The notes under the pieces: model-generated
What the model was told of the DNA's origin: nothing
The model's database searches: none
What the model saw: the letters and a program-made list of their open reading frames with translations, nothing else
Source of the DNA: Unio delphinus
Lineage: Eukaryota; Mollusca; Bivalvia; Unionida; Unionidae
DNA: 64,000 bases
Assembly: GCA_029339505.1 (NCBI GenBank)
Contig: JAQISU010000022.1
Span: forward strand, 13,656,001-13,720,000
Reading direction: 5' to 3'
Position numbers and translations under genes: made by a program
In this document: in pieces, positions 20,000 through 33,508 of the stretch
Numbering within the stretch: the first letter of the stretch is position 1
Layout of the letters: each line of letters begins with the position of its first letter

Positions 20000-21630
20000 T
20001 AAATAACTTTCTTTTGAAAGATAAAACAGTGAATAATAACCCATCGTTGCCGGTTCACTTTAATTTAGCATTCATTCATCGCACTCGCTTGTCGCTCCCA
20101 GTAATTCTCATTTCAGTACATTCCGATTTGTATCAATTCCCCCATCTGGCTCTAATTGTGTGCGTTCATTTATTCGTTCGCTCAGTCAGATATGTAAAAT
20201 GAACCCATGTAATATAGGTTGTTTAAAATCTAGTCACTCGAATGTGTTTGTGACTGGTACCCAATCATTATTGTTATTGAGTACAAACTAAAGAAGATAT
20301 AAACCAGTCTAAAACTTCATTTCAGAGTGTAATTTTGGGCTCATGTTACAAATACTTTTCCTAATTGGTCACCACATTTGTTTCTTAGTACTGAAATTTC
20401 CACTGTGCCAAATTTCTAAGAAATCATAGGTTAATGTCAAATAGTTTCAAGATGAAATCACAGTGAAGGTTTGTCATAGATTATCCAGCGTTGGTTTGAG
20501 ACGTTGGAATGTCACCAAAGCAATGGTCACATATTTAACTTCCAAGATCAGCATAAATGATTTAGTACTCACAGTATGCTGTCGAGAACATGCACACAAG
20601 CAACCTCGCCATAATGCTCAGATTTCAAACTTAAACAATTACCGTTAAATCAATACCAAAAATTAAACTATCATATCACCAACATAATCATAGAGGGAAC
20701 ACTCTAAAACTATACTGGGCTACATTCATAGTCTGTGAACCGGAAATAATACTTGTGACTGGCGTCCTATCAGGCCAAATGACTTACGCCCAATTTTATT
20801 TAAACTTTATATTTGGATGTCACGCATATTTCAGGTTGGGTAAAAACTGTCAGAAAGTTTGTGCCTTAATGCCAGTTTTCAGCACAAGATAGGCTATACA
20901 AGGCGGTCAGTATAAACTGTGGAGGAAGAACCCGGGGTAACCACGAAATGAACCACCGACCCACGATAAGCTACTGGCAAGCTTTATCGCGTAACCACAT
21001 TGGCCAAGGTGAGCGCATTAGATGACTCAGCCACTCGCCCCCACCCCCGTGTTTTTGAGAAACCTAAAGTACAATTGCTTTATCTTCGTTAGTTATAGGA
21101 AGTTTTCAATGTAATACAAATGTAATTGTAATAGAAGATTGAGTTCTATCTGAAAATATAATTGATAAAATGAATCAGTTAAATTTTAACAGTAATTGAA
21201 AGTAACAATTACATTTAGAAATCTAAATTGTAACTTAAATTAAACTTTTCAAACAAATTTTAAAATTCAAACAGGCACATTTTAGACAGCAAAGTTGATT
21301 AATAAATGATACACAAAACAGTGTTGGCTTGAGTGCAGGGGTCGGGAAGCAACATAAATTCACAGTGAGTTTTACAGAAAATTGCAATATACCTGTTAAA
21401 ATGCATATATATGAATATATTAAAGAAACAATGTCAAGAGCTATGTTTCACATTTATCATGTCATGTACTCCGTCAGTTACTAGTATAAATAATAGGAAA
21501 CCATCTTTTATCTTAAAATGTGTTACAAAGGTAACATTGTAATAGGAAAATACGACTTCAGGGAGACTACTTTATTAACAATGGTGCCGGACTTCTCTAA
21601 TAAATACTTAAGCCAATTCTTTGATCTTTG
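20000..21630. other. intergenic; one repeat relic, no gene
   Basis: AT-rich. Near 20895-21050 is a stretch (ggaggaagaacccggggtaacc ... ccactcgccc) resembling the reverse orientation of a repeat common in molluscan genomes. No coding signal. Confidence 0.5.
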
Positions 21631-21639
21631 ATTTTTATA

Positions 21640-21985
21640 TATCAGCGTGGTGATATGACGGCAGAGGATCAGACCAGCAATTGGGCCTCACGAAGAACTC
21701 CGGAGTACCATGATAAAACGTAAACTGCACTGGAATGGGCATGTCTCATGATCAACAGGACTTGTCAAGACATACCTGCATGGCACTGTAAAAGGAAGAA
21801 GAAAGAGATGCAGGCAGAGAAAGAGGTGGGAAGATGACATTCGAGAGTGGACAGGCTTGACATCGAGTGACTCACTGAGAAATGCGGAAAGTTGAGAGGA
21901 CTGAAGGAAGCTGGTTATTCGGTCTTGTGCGCAGCCCCAACGGTCTACCAGACTACGGGACTGATGATGATGATGAATATGACAA
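21640..21985 (+). pseudogene. 3' fragment of a LINE reverse transcriptase
   Basis: Translation gives LHWNGHV, a Lys/Arg-rich RKRWEDDIREWTGL and a SPNGLPDYGTDDDDE ending in a gatgatgatga microsatellite. This is the usual C-terminal end of an endonuclease/RT LINE, 5'-truncated. Confidence 0.65.
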
Positions 21986-22251
21986 CATCATGGTAAATTA
22001 TGACAGGTATATCTGATTTATGTTATCGAAACCTTGACATATACACATGACTACTGGAGAGCTTCCAAGCTAATCCAACTTTTCCACTTTATATCAGATC
22101 CCATGCTGGATCTGAAAATATGTTTTACTTAATCTTACTGATCAGTAAGGTGTAGGTAAATTAGGTCAAAATGTTCTATATATGGATATTTCAAAATTAC
22201 ATTAATGGTGTAAGCACATATTAACACTCAGAAAAATGAAATGACCACACT

Positions 22252-22500
22252 GATGGCCTGGTGGTTAGGGCGTCCGCATCGGATGAGGGAAGTAGCGGGT
22301 TCGATGCGAGCCATCTCAAAGACTTATACAAATGGCACTAACAGCTGACTCACTTGGCGTTCAGCATTAAGAGTTTAGTGTTAAGACTGGTCGGCATGGT
22401 GTCAGGATAATGTGACTGGGTGGGACATAATGCTACATGTCTGAAGCAGGCATGATGCCCCAGTGGTTAGACATCACTATAAACTGCCACACTGCAGACA
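22252..22500 (+). mobile_element. tRNA-derived SINE
   Basis: The head (22252-22315) has an A box (TGGCCTGGTGGTTAGGGC), a B box (GGTTCGATGCG) and pairing ends GATGGC/GCCATC, so it folds like a tRNA. The body (gtgtcaggataatgtgactgggtgggacataatgc...cactataaactgcc) resembles SINE cores that I associate with molluscs. It is not a functional tRNA gene. Confidence 0.7.
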
Positions 22501-22509
22501 TAGTAGCAT

Positions 22510-25500
22510 ATGACTGAACGATTGTTAAAGTTACGTTTAAAAAAGTCCAAATCACATCAGAAATCACAGAACGACGAAGTAATGGGCATGTATTAAAGTG
22601 ATTATTTTATCCCCAAAAAAAGAGGTTTCTAGAAATATTATTTATCAGGTTATGTCCAGCTATTTACAAACTAAATAACTAATTGGGCACACTAGCTATC
22701 ATAAAGTTTACGTCAGTGTGGGGATGTTTAGGTTATATCATTATATTAACAAAATAAGTACATACCAGTATACAGGGAATATATTACCATAAGTAACTAA
22801 TTTATGATGGAAATACAATTGTTGGATCTTGCAAGTTGATACAATCAATTATACGTTTCAGATCAACTATAGGTAGAAATTGATCTAAACATTGTGGACA
22901 TTGGCAATGTGGGACATGTACCGTGTACGTATTAAGATCAAATGTGCGGACGTAGTACAAATGCTGTCTGAACATGTTTCGTTTGGTTTAAGAGGCGTCG
23001 GTTAACAATTATTGAATAGAATGATTTATTAGAATGTGATATCAACTAATTCGAAATTAAAATACATTACAATACATACACATATAAAACACTTTGGGAT
23101 AACGTAAGTACATACAGCATTAAACATATTTGTCTTACAGATCATATATAGATACAAAGATGTCTTAATTATTTTGAAATAAAAGTATCATTCTAATTTT
23201 CAAAGATATTTTCTCTGACACAATTTCAGACATATACACAAATGCAATCGTTTATGGTGTAGGAATGATTAGATGCTAAGAAGAATGAGTACCAACTACA
23301 CAATAGGACTTGCGTCACAATTGTTACTTCCTGTTCAGTACCCACTAATGTAGTCCCTGTCTATTTTTAGAGCACCTGTACTAATAACTTCCCCTTGGCT
23401 TTTTCTTTGAAAATTATCATATGATTTATTCGCATTTAGACACAGTGGAATGTTCAGTACTAAGAAGCAAATGTAGATACCATATATAGAAACTATATAC
23501 AATAATTGCCTTGTACAATTAAAACCGTAATTTAATATTCATAACAACGAACTGAGTTAGATCTAAATTCCATTAAGAGAGTAATTCAATTCACTCTAAT
23601 TTTCCAAATCATTAAATACTTAACATGAAATGGTAATTGTCATTCATTCAGAACCTTGTTGTGCATGACTTTTGTCATCCGTCGATTATGTTCAAATGGT
23701 TTGCGTTATTAGAAAGCGGATCAGCCTACAGAATGACACTGCATATGGTAATTGGAGAGAGCTCTTTAAATACTTTCGCTCGTTAAGATGTTTGACTAAT
23801 GGCAACACTTTAAAGGTACATGCAGTATAAAATATATAAAAAAATTTATAGAAGATTTTGTGTTTAGAAAATATGTTAAACCTAAATAAAACTTCGTAGG
23901 AAGCGAAAATTAAAGAACTTTTTGGACACAATGGTCTCCGATACGTAAGGTTGCAATAAGTTGTAGGTAATGATGATGTATTCCTGCAAGCAGTAAAGCA
24001 ACGCTTGAATGAAATTGTGTTTTGAAAATTGGGATTATAGGCCTAAATTATCTACTCCAACAAAGCTTTATCTTCATCTTGCAAGCAGTTTTTTTAAAAA
24101 AAAAATCATCTAAGGTTTAATGCTATTAAGAATTTTAGAATATCAATAAAGGCTCTACGTTGAAATAGGAAGATGGGATTGACTACAAGCGGAAACGTAT
24201 AAAAATAGAAATTTCGTTCTTGATAATATAATAGAGGACGACTTACTATAACACCTTACGTGTTACGTGGAATATCTAAATATTTATCAAAAGCATCCAA
24301 AAAAGGGCTACAAGTGCTGACCTAATTTCCAGTAATAAGAATAAGTAATTAGAAGGTTATCTAAAATTTAAGCCATTATTTGTATCGACCTTTTTACAAT
24401 TTTCAAATAATTTTTTAAGTCTACACCTTAAGCGTTCAATGAATGTATTAAATTTAAAAATAAAAAAAATACACTTTGGAGACAGCTATTGTAGAATACC
24501 ATAATTATTCGTTTCTGCATTTGTCACTCTAATTGCTTTAGTTCCAGATAATGTTAAAAATGTTACCTTATCATTTTAATGTAATTTCTTATTTTTACTG
24601 GAGTTTTTCTTATTTTTTTTATTTTACTTTTTAACACACTTTTCCGTCTTGTACAGATTTCTTACTATTTGGTTCTTTGTTGTTATTACCTCAAATTAAA
24701 AATCCTTTCAAATTACATCATGTGATCTGAAGATAGTGATTTCTATTATATATTGTTTAAAATGTGTCGGCCATTACTTCAGATTGTTATTAATTAATAT
24801 GGTTTATATATGCTTGCAAATGGGTGATAATGATGTGGCTCATAAAGAACCTCCACCCAGTAGCCTCGGTACATGTTGTGGCCGATATAGAACCTCCACC
24901 CAGTGACCTCGTTACATGTTGTGGCCAAATAAAAACCTCCACCCAGTGGTATCACAGCGGTAATACTGAACTTAATACAGGCTAGGATGTAAGTGCTAGC
25001 GGTGTAGCAAAGCCTTTTTCTTGATGGCACTTTTTCGATTTAAAAAGTTTAAATATTGTCACCCATTTGTCTGTTCGTTCATGCATCCCATCCATCATTT
25101 ACAGTTTAATAGCAAAACTGCGAGATAAATACAAAAATAGTATACAGATATTGGATTAGTACTTTATATGTGCTTTATACATCAAGATTTCTTCACTGTA
25201 CATTTGATATTAGGAATACTTAAATTTCAATATTTAGTTCGACCGGTCCTAGATCAGAAAGGCTTATAAGGTGATTTGACGTTCGTTGCTTGTCCATCTG
25301 TTGGCTCAAGTTTGAAATCGCTAGTCTTCCTGAACAACGTTAACGATTGCCATGAAAACCCCTATTAGTGTGTTCGTCATACATGAAAAGAGTGCCGCTC
25401 GAGCATAAAAAAATGGCCGCAAATCGGCCATTTAAAAATCTTGTTATCATTGCTTCAGTTGAAAGGGTGGTCATGTCAACATGGAGGTTTCACAAAAAAG

Positions 25501-27100
25501 ATTTTGAATGATTTCAATTTTGTCCTAAGCGACAATAATGCCAGTGTAATGAAGTAATTAGACTCCCATAGACAAGTGACTCTCCGGTCGAAAATGTATA
25601 CAGAAAAATGATCCCCGGTCACAATTCGTGCTTAAGAAAATTGAAATTTTCACAAAAACCTATGCAACCTTTAACCCTCACATATAAAAAACGAACCCCA
25701 TAGAACAGTACCCTCCGGTCTATATTTTTATATAGAAAATGGCCTCCCTTAGGCCATAATTTGTGTCAAAGAAGATTAGCTTTTGCATAAAACCGTTACT
25801 AGTATGTCCCGTCACAGATTTAAGAAAAACCTGTAAAATATTGACCCCATGCTGTTCATGTTGTAATGTCTGAAATTCGCATACGCTACTTCAGCGTCTA
25901 TGCGGAGGTGGCGGTGGTGGCGTCGTTGTGAGTTGTAATTTGGTTTACGTGACTGCAAAGACGTAACTTGGGGAAGTTAACGTCATTCCGATAAATCAAG
26001 TCACAATTCAATCTCATTTTATATCTAGATGCATTACAACCGCTGCTGGGCTCCACGATCGATATCTTTACAACCAATGAAGATATCTGAAATAAAATTA
26101 AAAGAACAAGCATTGTGTAGTAGAATGCGTGATCCAGACTCCAGATTGAGAGTTTGTAGGTTCGATCATCGCCTTGGCAATGTTATGTAACCATGAACAA
26201 GTTAATCAATTAACCTCGCTTAGAATTAGTTCTACACAGGAAGCCAGTGATAAATATAAATAGTAAGAACTTGTTTCGCAATCTACGTAAAATAAATATA
26301 TTTCAAACTTTCAAACGATGTCTTTTAAAAACAATGACAACAACTGAAAATGTAAGCCACGTTGTTTCTAAGCCAATGTTACATGTATATTGTTCATTCA
26401 TATATGTTTGGCAAAATCTGCACGGATTCGCATGATTGAGGGTAGTTTTCGTCATATAGATCAAAATCTTAAAAGTCATCACCAAGTGAGTAGATATGCA
26501 TACACAGTAATCGGATTAGCAGCCTCTTGGTTTCAATTTTGTAACGGCATATCTTGTCACCAACGTTTTATGTAGTGATACATATTGCTTGCTAATAACA
26601 TTTATGTAATTAGATCTGATGTATATTCAGTTTACCTGGGTAAATTAATTATGCAGCTTTTAAAGCATAGCTTTGTTTGTTTGTGTCTGTCCGTCTTTTA
26701 TCAAATTTGTGTCCGGGTTGTAATTCTTAAACCGGATGGTGTATTAGAATTATAACTGATACAAATGTTACTTACATCGAGAGGATGTTTCAGGCACAAC
26801 GTTCAGCGCCATGTATCTAAGTTTACTGTTACAATGTGGGTCAATGGTCAAATCGTATCATAGGCATAACTCTTTAACCGGCTGTTGTAATTCAATAATA
26901 ACTGGTACGCATGTTACTGACATTTAATCCGATAAATAAATTCAATCATCCCAAATCTGGTCTATTAGATGGACGATATGTAGATATGATGTCACGTGTT
27001 TATTATAATGTGCAATTTTGTTGCATGCAAATCTTCTGGAGGAGCATTACCTGCTTACACTTTAGACAGAGACCGGGAATTGGTAACAGCCATTAGTTAG
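22510..27100. other. AT-rich intergenic DNA without recognisable genes
   Basis: Only short random ORFs. Present are a short inverted repeat ATGGCCGcaaatCGGCCAT near 25412, an imperfect ~120-bp duplication at about 25560-25800 (ctccggtc...aaaatg..cc), and a 'tgtctgtccgtct...gtccgg' repeat near 26680, a common invertebrate repeat type. Confidence 0.5.
24838..24955. repeat. short tandem repeat, ~55-bp unit
   Basis: About two and a half units of aacctccacccagt...cctcg(g/t)tacatgttgtggcc. Confidence 0.7.
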
Positions 27101-27107
27101 TTAGTTT

Positions 27108-27248
27108 TGCCCGTCACCCCTGCCAGGGTATAGGCCGCCCACAAAAGATCGCCAGAGGCTTCTGTCCTGTGCCATCCCCTCAAGCTGACTCCAGGTGTAA
27201 CCCATCTTAGTGATGCCTGCCTCAAGGTCGCGTCGCCATGTGTTTCTT
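27108..27248 (-). pseudogene. LINE RT C-terminal fragment interrupted by a palindromic insert
   Basis: On the - strand this reads NTWRRDLEAGITKMGYTW...AQDRSLWRSFVGGLYP followed by a stop, the C-terminal end of an endonuclease/RT LINE. The palindromic element at 27258-27356 is inserted at its upstream edge. Confidence 0.65.
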
Positions 27249-27257
27249 GGAGGTAAC

Positions 27258-27356
27258 TAGTCTGGTTCCCTGCTTAGTATGCTCCCATGCGTTGCACTCC
27301 GCTATAGTATAGCGGAGTGCAACGCATGGGAGCATACTAAGCAGGGAACCAGACTA
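27258..27356. mobile_element. 99-bp perfect palindromic insertion with 9-bp target duplication
   Basis: Two 49-nt arms are exactly complementary with a single G between them (tagtctggttccc ... gggaaccagacta). It is flanked on both sides by GGAGGTAAC (27249-27257 and 27357-27365). A 9-bp duplication is typical of Mutator-type transposition. It is inserted at the edge of a LINE relic. It has no coding capacity, so it would be a non-autonomous hairpin element. Confidence 0.8.
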
Positions 27357-27369
27357 GGAGGTAACAGCC

Positions 27370-29360
27370 ATATCTAGCACCAAATTCAAAACTGGTCACA
27401 TAATAGATGTTTGTGCTTTTCCACTTGCATTTACAAGTCACCAAACATAGGATTAGCTCCGAAAACATAATGCACATATCACCATAAAAAAGTCATCCAA
27501 CGGTAGATCCACAGCCACGAGAAATACGGATAAGTGTATAAAATGTACACCGATGTGTGCAACTTTAATTGGCTGCAAATTTTTGCAGCTATTAAGAAAT
27601 ACGTATTGCCAACTAACTGACATCGTATCGCAGGCTAGCATATACTGTACCGTTAGGAGGCGCTTTTGATATTTTATTAGTTCGCCTGAGCAAACTGGTC
27701 AGGTGAGTTTCTCAGGATGATCTTTTGTTCGTTCGTCAATCTATTTAACTTTAGCGCATCTTCTATTATACATAACTTAATCAAATAAACTTGTATTTCA
27801 ACAATACCTCTCTTCATGTCTTTAACCGGCAATATCCTTTTATATTAACCAGAATTAAACTTTGTTTAAAATAGTCATAGTTTATCTTGTATTTAATTTT
27901 CTAACAATTTCAACCAAATTTTCCAGTGAGTTATTTCCCAAACACTTTAGCTCCTTACTTGATTTAGGAATATTACTCTTGCTTATAAGTATTATGCGCT
28001 GTTTTGCAATATTCATCATTTTTTGCAATATTTATCATTTTTTGCAATATTTATCATTTTTTGCAATATTTATCCTGTTTTGCTTTATTTATTCTTTTTC
28101 GCAATATGGACTTTTAATACTTAAGCCAATCATAGTCTGACTTGAATCTAACTTCAAAAATATTTCTAATGGATGCCGTAACTGATTATGTACAAACGCG
28201 TTTTGACATTTCATTTTGTCAAAGATTGCCGTTCTTAATCCTGCACCCATCATCTGATTTCAGTCACATTCGTTTTTTACCAAAGTTATCAGCAACCTAG
28301 TGTAAATAAAGAATAAGAACAACAAAAACAAAAACATTGTGCATAACCCACTATCTTAATAAGGGACTCATGATGTTTATTTCTTGAACCTGCCAAATCC
28401 GTTATATTTACTAGAGTCATGCACTTTTTACTTTTTTGAAATTCTCATTTAGAAACATTGGGTCGTTTTTTTTGGGATCAGATTACGTTCCATTCTGGCC
28501 GGAAGCAACACTGTTATGCTGACATTGTTTCTTCATTTAAACTAGTAATCTATTTTCACGTCAAAGGTAGGTCGCAAGGGTAATTGAAAGGAAATCATTG
28601 TTCATGTTCAGGACATTAGCGAATTCGTGTTGTTCAATTTGGTTTTAAGTAAGATTTTGATGTCAGCTTGATTCTTGTTGATAATGATAAATTTCATAAG
28701 ATATAAGTCACCAGGTCAAATAAAATACCTCAAGAAAATCACTAGAACCGATGATCAGCGAGACGTGCCCTTGACTCAGCACCCCCCCCCCCACATTTGT
28801 ATTAAACATCTTGAGATGATTTTGATCTTTAGTCATACTTTATAATCGTCCACTATTATCCACTTCCGAATTCAATGTAGGTCATAGGCAGTGCAGAAAT
28901 AGGTTATGTGAAAGAAAGAAAAATGAGATCACGTTTATTTGTAAAGCGTAATTCACAGTAACGCATTGAAGAATTTACTTACGTTCAAATTTGTCGTCAT
29001 TTTATTTTATAAAACGGGGCCCGTATGTTTATCACCCGATATTAGTGGTGTTTGAACTCGTCCGAGCTTTCATCAATATTAAGACTCTAGTCAGGTTTGG
29101 TAATAATCTGCTGATAGAGTGTTAAAATGGCAAACTATCGGATTTTCCATTGAATCAAGGGTCATAACTCTGAAGCCTATTAAACGATATGATGGTGTTC
29201 TTTTGTTGTTTTATTGTAGCACTCATCCTAGCTTTCGTCAATGTAATGACTCAGGCCAAACTTGGTAAAGCTTGGAACGTAGAAGAGTTTGAGCTCAAAA
29301 AGTTAACGGAAGGACGATCGACAGACAAAAGACCATAGCGGATGTCCAACTGGCAAGACC
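27370..29360. other. intergenic, no gene
   Basis: AT-rich. A short tandem of ttttttgcaatatttatca (about 18-bp unit, 28005-28075) makes an artefactual Phe-rich ORF. A poly-C run lies near 28780. Confidence 0.5.
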
Positions 29361-29394
29361 TGTAGAGCTAAAAATGAGCAAGAAATAACAGATG

Positions 29395-29586
29395 AACGAA
29401 CGGACGGAAGAACAACGCTTTCAGGCGGCATGATCTGGAGGATCCTTCATCCAGATTCTTCAATAAGGTGGCAATCTCGTCGTCACTGCCTGCAAGGCTA
29501 TCAATGTCGTCTGCAAAGCGAAGGTTGATGATATTAAGTCCCCCAATGATGACTATCCCACCGTTGTTTTGCAGGGCTTCGCTCAT
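29395..29586 (-). pseudogene. LINE reverse transcriptase fragment
   Basis: The - strand translation contains NLRFADDIDSLAGSDDE, the catalytic FADD block of a non-LTR reverse transcriptase, followed by TLLKNLDE. Truncated on both sides. A related fragment lies near 57640-57760. Confidence 0.65.
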
Positions 29587-29814
29587 GATGCGCTCTAAGT
29601 AGATGTTGAAAAGATGAGACCGATTTAAATTTGTGCTTCATTTTACGAGATGGGTCTCATATCTTTGCGTTTCATTTTTTTTATTGATCTAACGAATATC
29701 GAAACTTTATAATTTTGTATTATTGATAATCATCAATTGATGGAAGAGTCGTTTGATCAAAATCAATAAAATCGACTCCAGCTCTATTCCTAATCAAACA
29801 TAGATCGTTTGTTT

Positions 29815-30080
29815 ATCTCGGTTTCCTCTAATGGACCGATCAAATCCATTCCAATCTAATGAAATTCCCATGATGGTCGAGGAACATGGCGCAGAGGCTT
29901 TAGTTTGGCCTTTTTCAAGTTGCATTTTCTTTGGCACTTAGCATAGTTCTTGACAAAGTTGCTGACATCCTCGTATGAACGTTTCCAGTAATACATGTTC
30001 CTTATGCGTTTCCTCCATATAATAAGGACAGATAATGTTTCTTGTAATGTAATATGGTTTGTAAAGAATATATTAAACAA
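29815..30080 (-). pseudogene. Gypsy/LTR-type integrase fragment
   Basis: The - strand reads MYYWKRSYEDVSNFVKNYAKC followed by QRKCN, the H2C2 zinc-domain end of an LTR-retrotransposon integrase. After a stop, remnants of the GMDLIGPL start of the catalytic core follow. Isolated fragment. Confidence 0.6.
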
Positions 30081-30239
30081 ACATTACGCAATTGGTACAT
30101 GATTCAGTTGTTTAACGTATTATGAAACGTATATGTTAGCCGAGAGAACACAGTACCTTATGATTGCATGTATCTACCATAGCCTCAACAACAGCTGCGT
30201 TGGACCATTAAGTCAAATATATATATAAGCATCGTAAGC

Positions 30240-31811
30240 ATTGCTCTAAAAAATGATTCAGCAATTCTTTCGATATAAAATGAATCTGTAGCGACTTTAA
30301 TCGCGGTTCCATTAAATCTGTTTATTACTGATAATAAAGAAATCTAAACATACGCGAGTATTGAAGATCTAATATGATTAAACTGCAGTGACACGCCATC
30401 AACGTAACTAATTTTTGTTCATAATTTCATTCCATTAGACAGTAAGCGTTTTTCGACTTTCAAACACATTTTTAGTTGCATTGGCGATTGTAAAATCAAA
30501 TTCAGCATCGTCCATAATTCATCTTGTATAATTTCGTTTATGATCGTTTATGATCGTATCATAGTCCTTGACTTTACCGATTTTTTGGGCCAAGATCTTT
30601 TGCGGTTTTATTTTCAAAATCGGTTATTAGATTTTCATCATCGGAATATTGTATGCTGTAACCAAACTTCTTTCTGTGGATGATATGATAAAATTTCTTG
30701 ACTTATTTCATGAAATATCAGTGTTTTTTTCGTCGATCATATATGGTAAGAATACAATCGGTACCAAAACGTTTTTCTGAAGAAAAAAAACAAGGCAGAA
30801 CAAATCAGATGGAAGTTCTTTAGAAAACTGAAATGACTCGATCCAGTCAGGTGAAAATCCTGTAAATGTCCGTTTATCGCAACTCTGATTATCTGGTGTG
30901 TTGGATGTCCAAATCGTTTAAAATATTCATGACATTCTCAAATTCCAAGAAAACATCCTGACTAACAGGCAGCCATATCATCTGAAATAACATCTCTAAA
31001 ATTATATTCAGTTTTCCATAATCCACCGTGTCCATATTCACAGCAGTTTACCTGCACGTCTTCAAGAAATTCAAATCGTGTTGGATATCAAGAATTTTTT
31101 TATCTTGCAAAGTGAGCAGCAACTGACGGAAAGGTAAAACAAGTATTCAGTAATTGTTCAAAATGTCAGTCTGTAATGAAAATTTCTGCGCAAGAATTTT
31201 CATTTCTTTGTGTAGAGATTCTAAACAATATATATGTCCATTAGGTCGTACATTGATCTTACTTTTAATTATCGGAACCTGAAAACAACCACACGGATAC
31301 AGGATCGTTCTCTTTTATTTCGTTAATAAAATCACATATAACACCGTCATAAAATCTTATGGTTCGATTTCGTGCAAATATTGTTACTGCATTAGTCCAC
31401 GCATACGCATTATGATAAATAATTTCATTGATGTTTATTTCGATTTATGTTTTAATTCTCCTGTTATCGTTTATACTTTTATTGAAAATTTTAATTTCTT
31501 TCCTAATTCAGAGACATCTATAGACGCTCCATTGTCCTTTAAGTATTTATGTCCACTCATTTGCTTATTTTGCGTGTTAAATCCGTTAGATTATTTCCAC
31601 GTATCGCGTTTGTGAAATGTTCCTCTATTATACAATTTATTTTTGAACATTGCATGATATGCACCATCGTTGAGAAATTCTTTCTTGGCGTTTCTAATTT
31701 GAATATTCTTTGGATCAACCAAAGCTCACGTCCGCAAGTCAGGGTCTGTCTGTCAAGGTCAAAACTAGATTTAGAAGGCTTAATCATAGATAATATCTCA
31801 AACTCTTCCAT
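30240..31811 (-). pseudogene. decayed third copy of the polymerase/helicase gene (N-terminal half)
   Basis: Nucleotide and peptide similarity to the copy B polymerase runs from its N-terminus (MEEFEILSMIKP at 31811; EEHFTNAIRGNNLTDL near 31600) to the motif C region (gaatctgtagcgac...cgcgg near 30285, compare 36475). Many frameshifts and stops. It lacks the 60-bp repeat array of copy B, so that array is not ancestral to the family or was lost. The TTATAATATGG at its start preserves the family's promoter-like motif. Confidence 0.75.
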
Positions 31812-31838
31812 ATTATAATTAAGACAAATCTATATTTG

Positions 31839-32420
<582 letters not shown>

Positions 32421-32638
32421 TTATCGCAAATTTTCAGTAACAAATTGGCGGTTCACCCCAAGCTCGGCCTTCAATGAAAAAATATACACCCTCCCACCAT
32501 ATCACGTGCTCTATTGCCCCCTTCCCGGGTTAATTATGATGTGTGTGTAATTGTGTTTGTGTGTGCGCACAAATCTGTTGAATGTAGAGAAGCCCCCCCT
32601 CCCCCCTTAGGATGCGTTAGTTAATATTATATATATTG
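32421..32638. other. spacer before copy B
   Basis: No gene. It contains a gtgtgtgt stretch and a C-rich run (ccccccctcccccc) near 32590-32605. Confidence 0.5.
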
Positions 32639-32643
32639 TGCCG

Positions 32644-32855
32644 AGCAGCAGAGAGGGTGAACCCTACAATTTTCCGAGCGTCGATTCGGAAATCTGAGGC
32701 TTCCACCAAATAGTAAAAAAAACCGGCGTCTATTCGATAAAATAAGATTTCCTTATATACGCCAACGTCGTTGTCATTCACCCTCTCTGCTACTGAAACT
32801 TTCAGTTCTGGGTTAATAATTCTTTTACGAGTTCAACCAAATATTTGATCGAGTC
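32644..32855. repeat. left terminal inverted repeat of copy B
   Basis: Matches the complement of 49953-50163 almost perfectly. It includes its own inverted motif: agcagagagggtgaa near 32647 and ttcaccctctctgct at 32777-32791. The stop and last codons of the ATPase gene lie inside it. Confidence 0.95.
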
Positions 32856-33503
32856 CTATACGATATCGTGTCCGAGGATCATGTAAATTTATTGTTATAA
32901 ATCCGTGCGGGGTCGACTGAGCGTTACTAAAGAAATTTTTAAATTGATTGAAGTCCATATCGGAACACCATGTCTGCCAAATATTTCGTAGCGTATGTGT
33001 ATCAACGCCGTTAAACACAGCAAAAATATTACAGTTATCTCTGATCACTTTTGGAATCTGAGTGTAGCGTTGAGTGACATATATCACGTCGGTGTTTTTC
33101 TGCTTGCCTCGGGAAAATATTCTAGCTGGGTTTTGTTGATTGTCTAACATCACATCATCGTATACAACTAAATTGTTAATGCTCCCATCAAGGTCATCCA
33201 CGGATGGTGCCTCGTCAATATCAGTTATAAAATCGATGGCGTTCTCACCCTTAATTTCTGATGCATTCTCGTTAAATCCTTTAACACTTCATAGCATCGT
33301 TGATCATCTACGCTGGCAGCAACTAAATACAACTTATCCCACTTCATCCATCTCACTATTAAATTGAGCAGCAATTGAGTCTTGCCGGATCCAGATGGCC
33401 CGATTATAATTGCGCGGATAGAGTTGGGTAGCGCTGCATGATGCTTAACTGGTTCTCTTGTTTTAGTCGCTGAAAAATCAATTATATCCATATCTCTATA
33501 CAT
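32833..33503 (-). pseudogene. packaging ATPase (A32/FtsK-HerA type) with a frameshift
   Basis: This would drive DNA into the capsid. The N-terminal piece (33225-33503) holds the Walker A motif GPSGSGKT (residues 35-42). The C-terminal piece (32833-33201) holds a Walker B-like LVVYDDVML followed by a Gln-containing VTQRY segment. A single-base shift near 33250 separates them. Together the length (~220 residues) fits Polinton ATPases. The real start may be the second Met (33491). The gene is divergent from the zinc-ribbon gene, the two ATGs only 5 nt apart, and its 3' end lies in the TIR. Confidence 0.85.
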
Positions 33504-33508
33504 AAATT
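33504..33508. promoter_or_regulatory. five-nucleotide divergent gene junction
   Basis: The ATPase (-) and zinc-ribbon/PLA2 (+) start codons are 5 nt apart, so core promoter elements must lie in the opposing coding ends (ATACATAAATTATG on +), or the ATPase starts at its downstream Met. Confidence 0.4.

Noticed and set aside
22252..22315. functional tRNA gene
   Set aside because: No proper anticodon arm, and it is followed by a SINE body.
24838..24955. short direct repeats as a regulatory array
   Set aside because: No gene nearby; looks like an ordinary tandem duplication.
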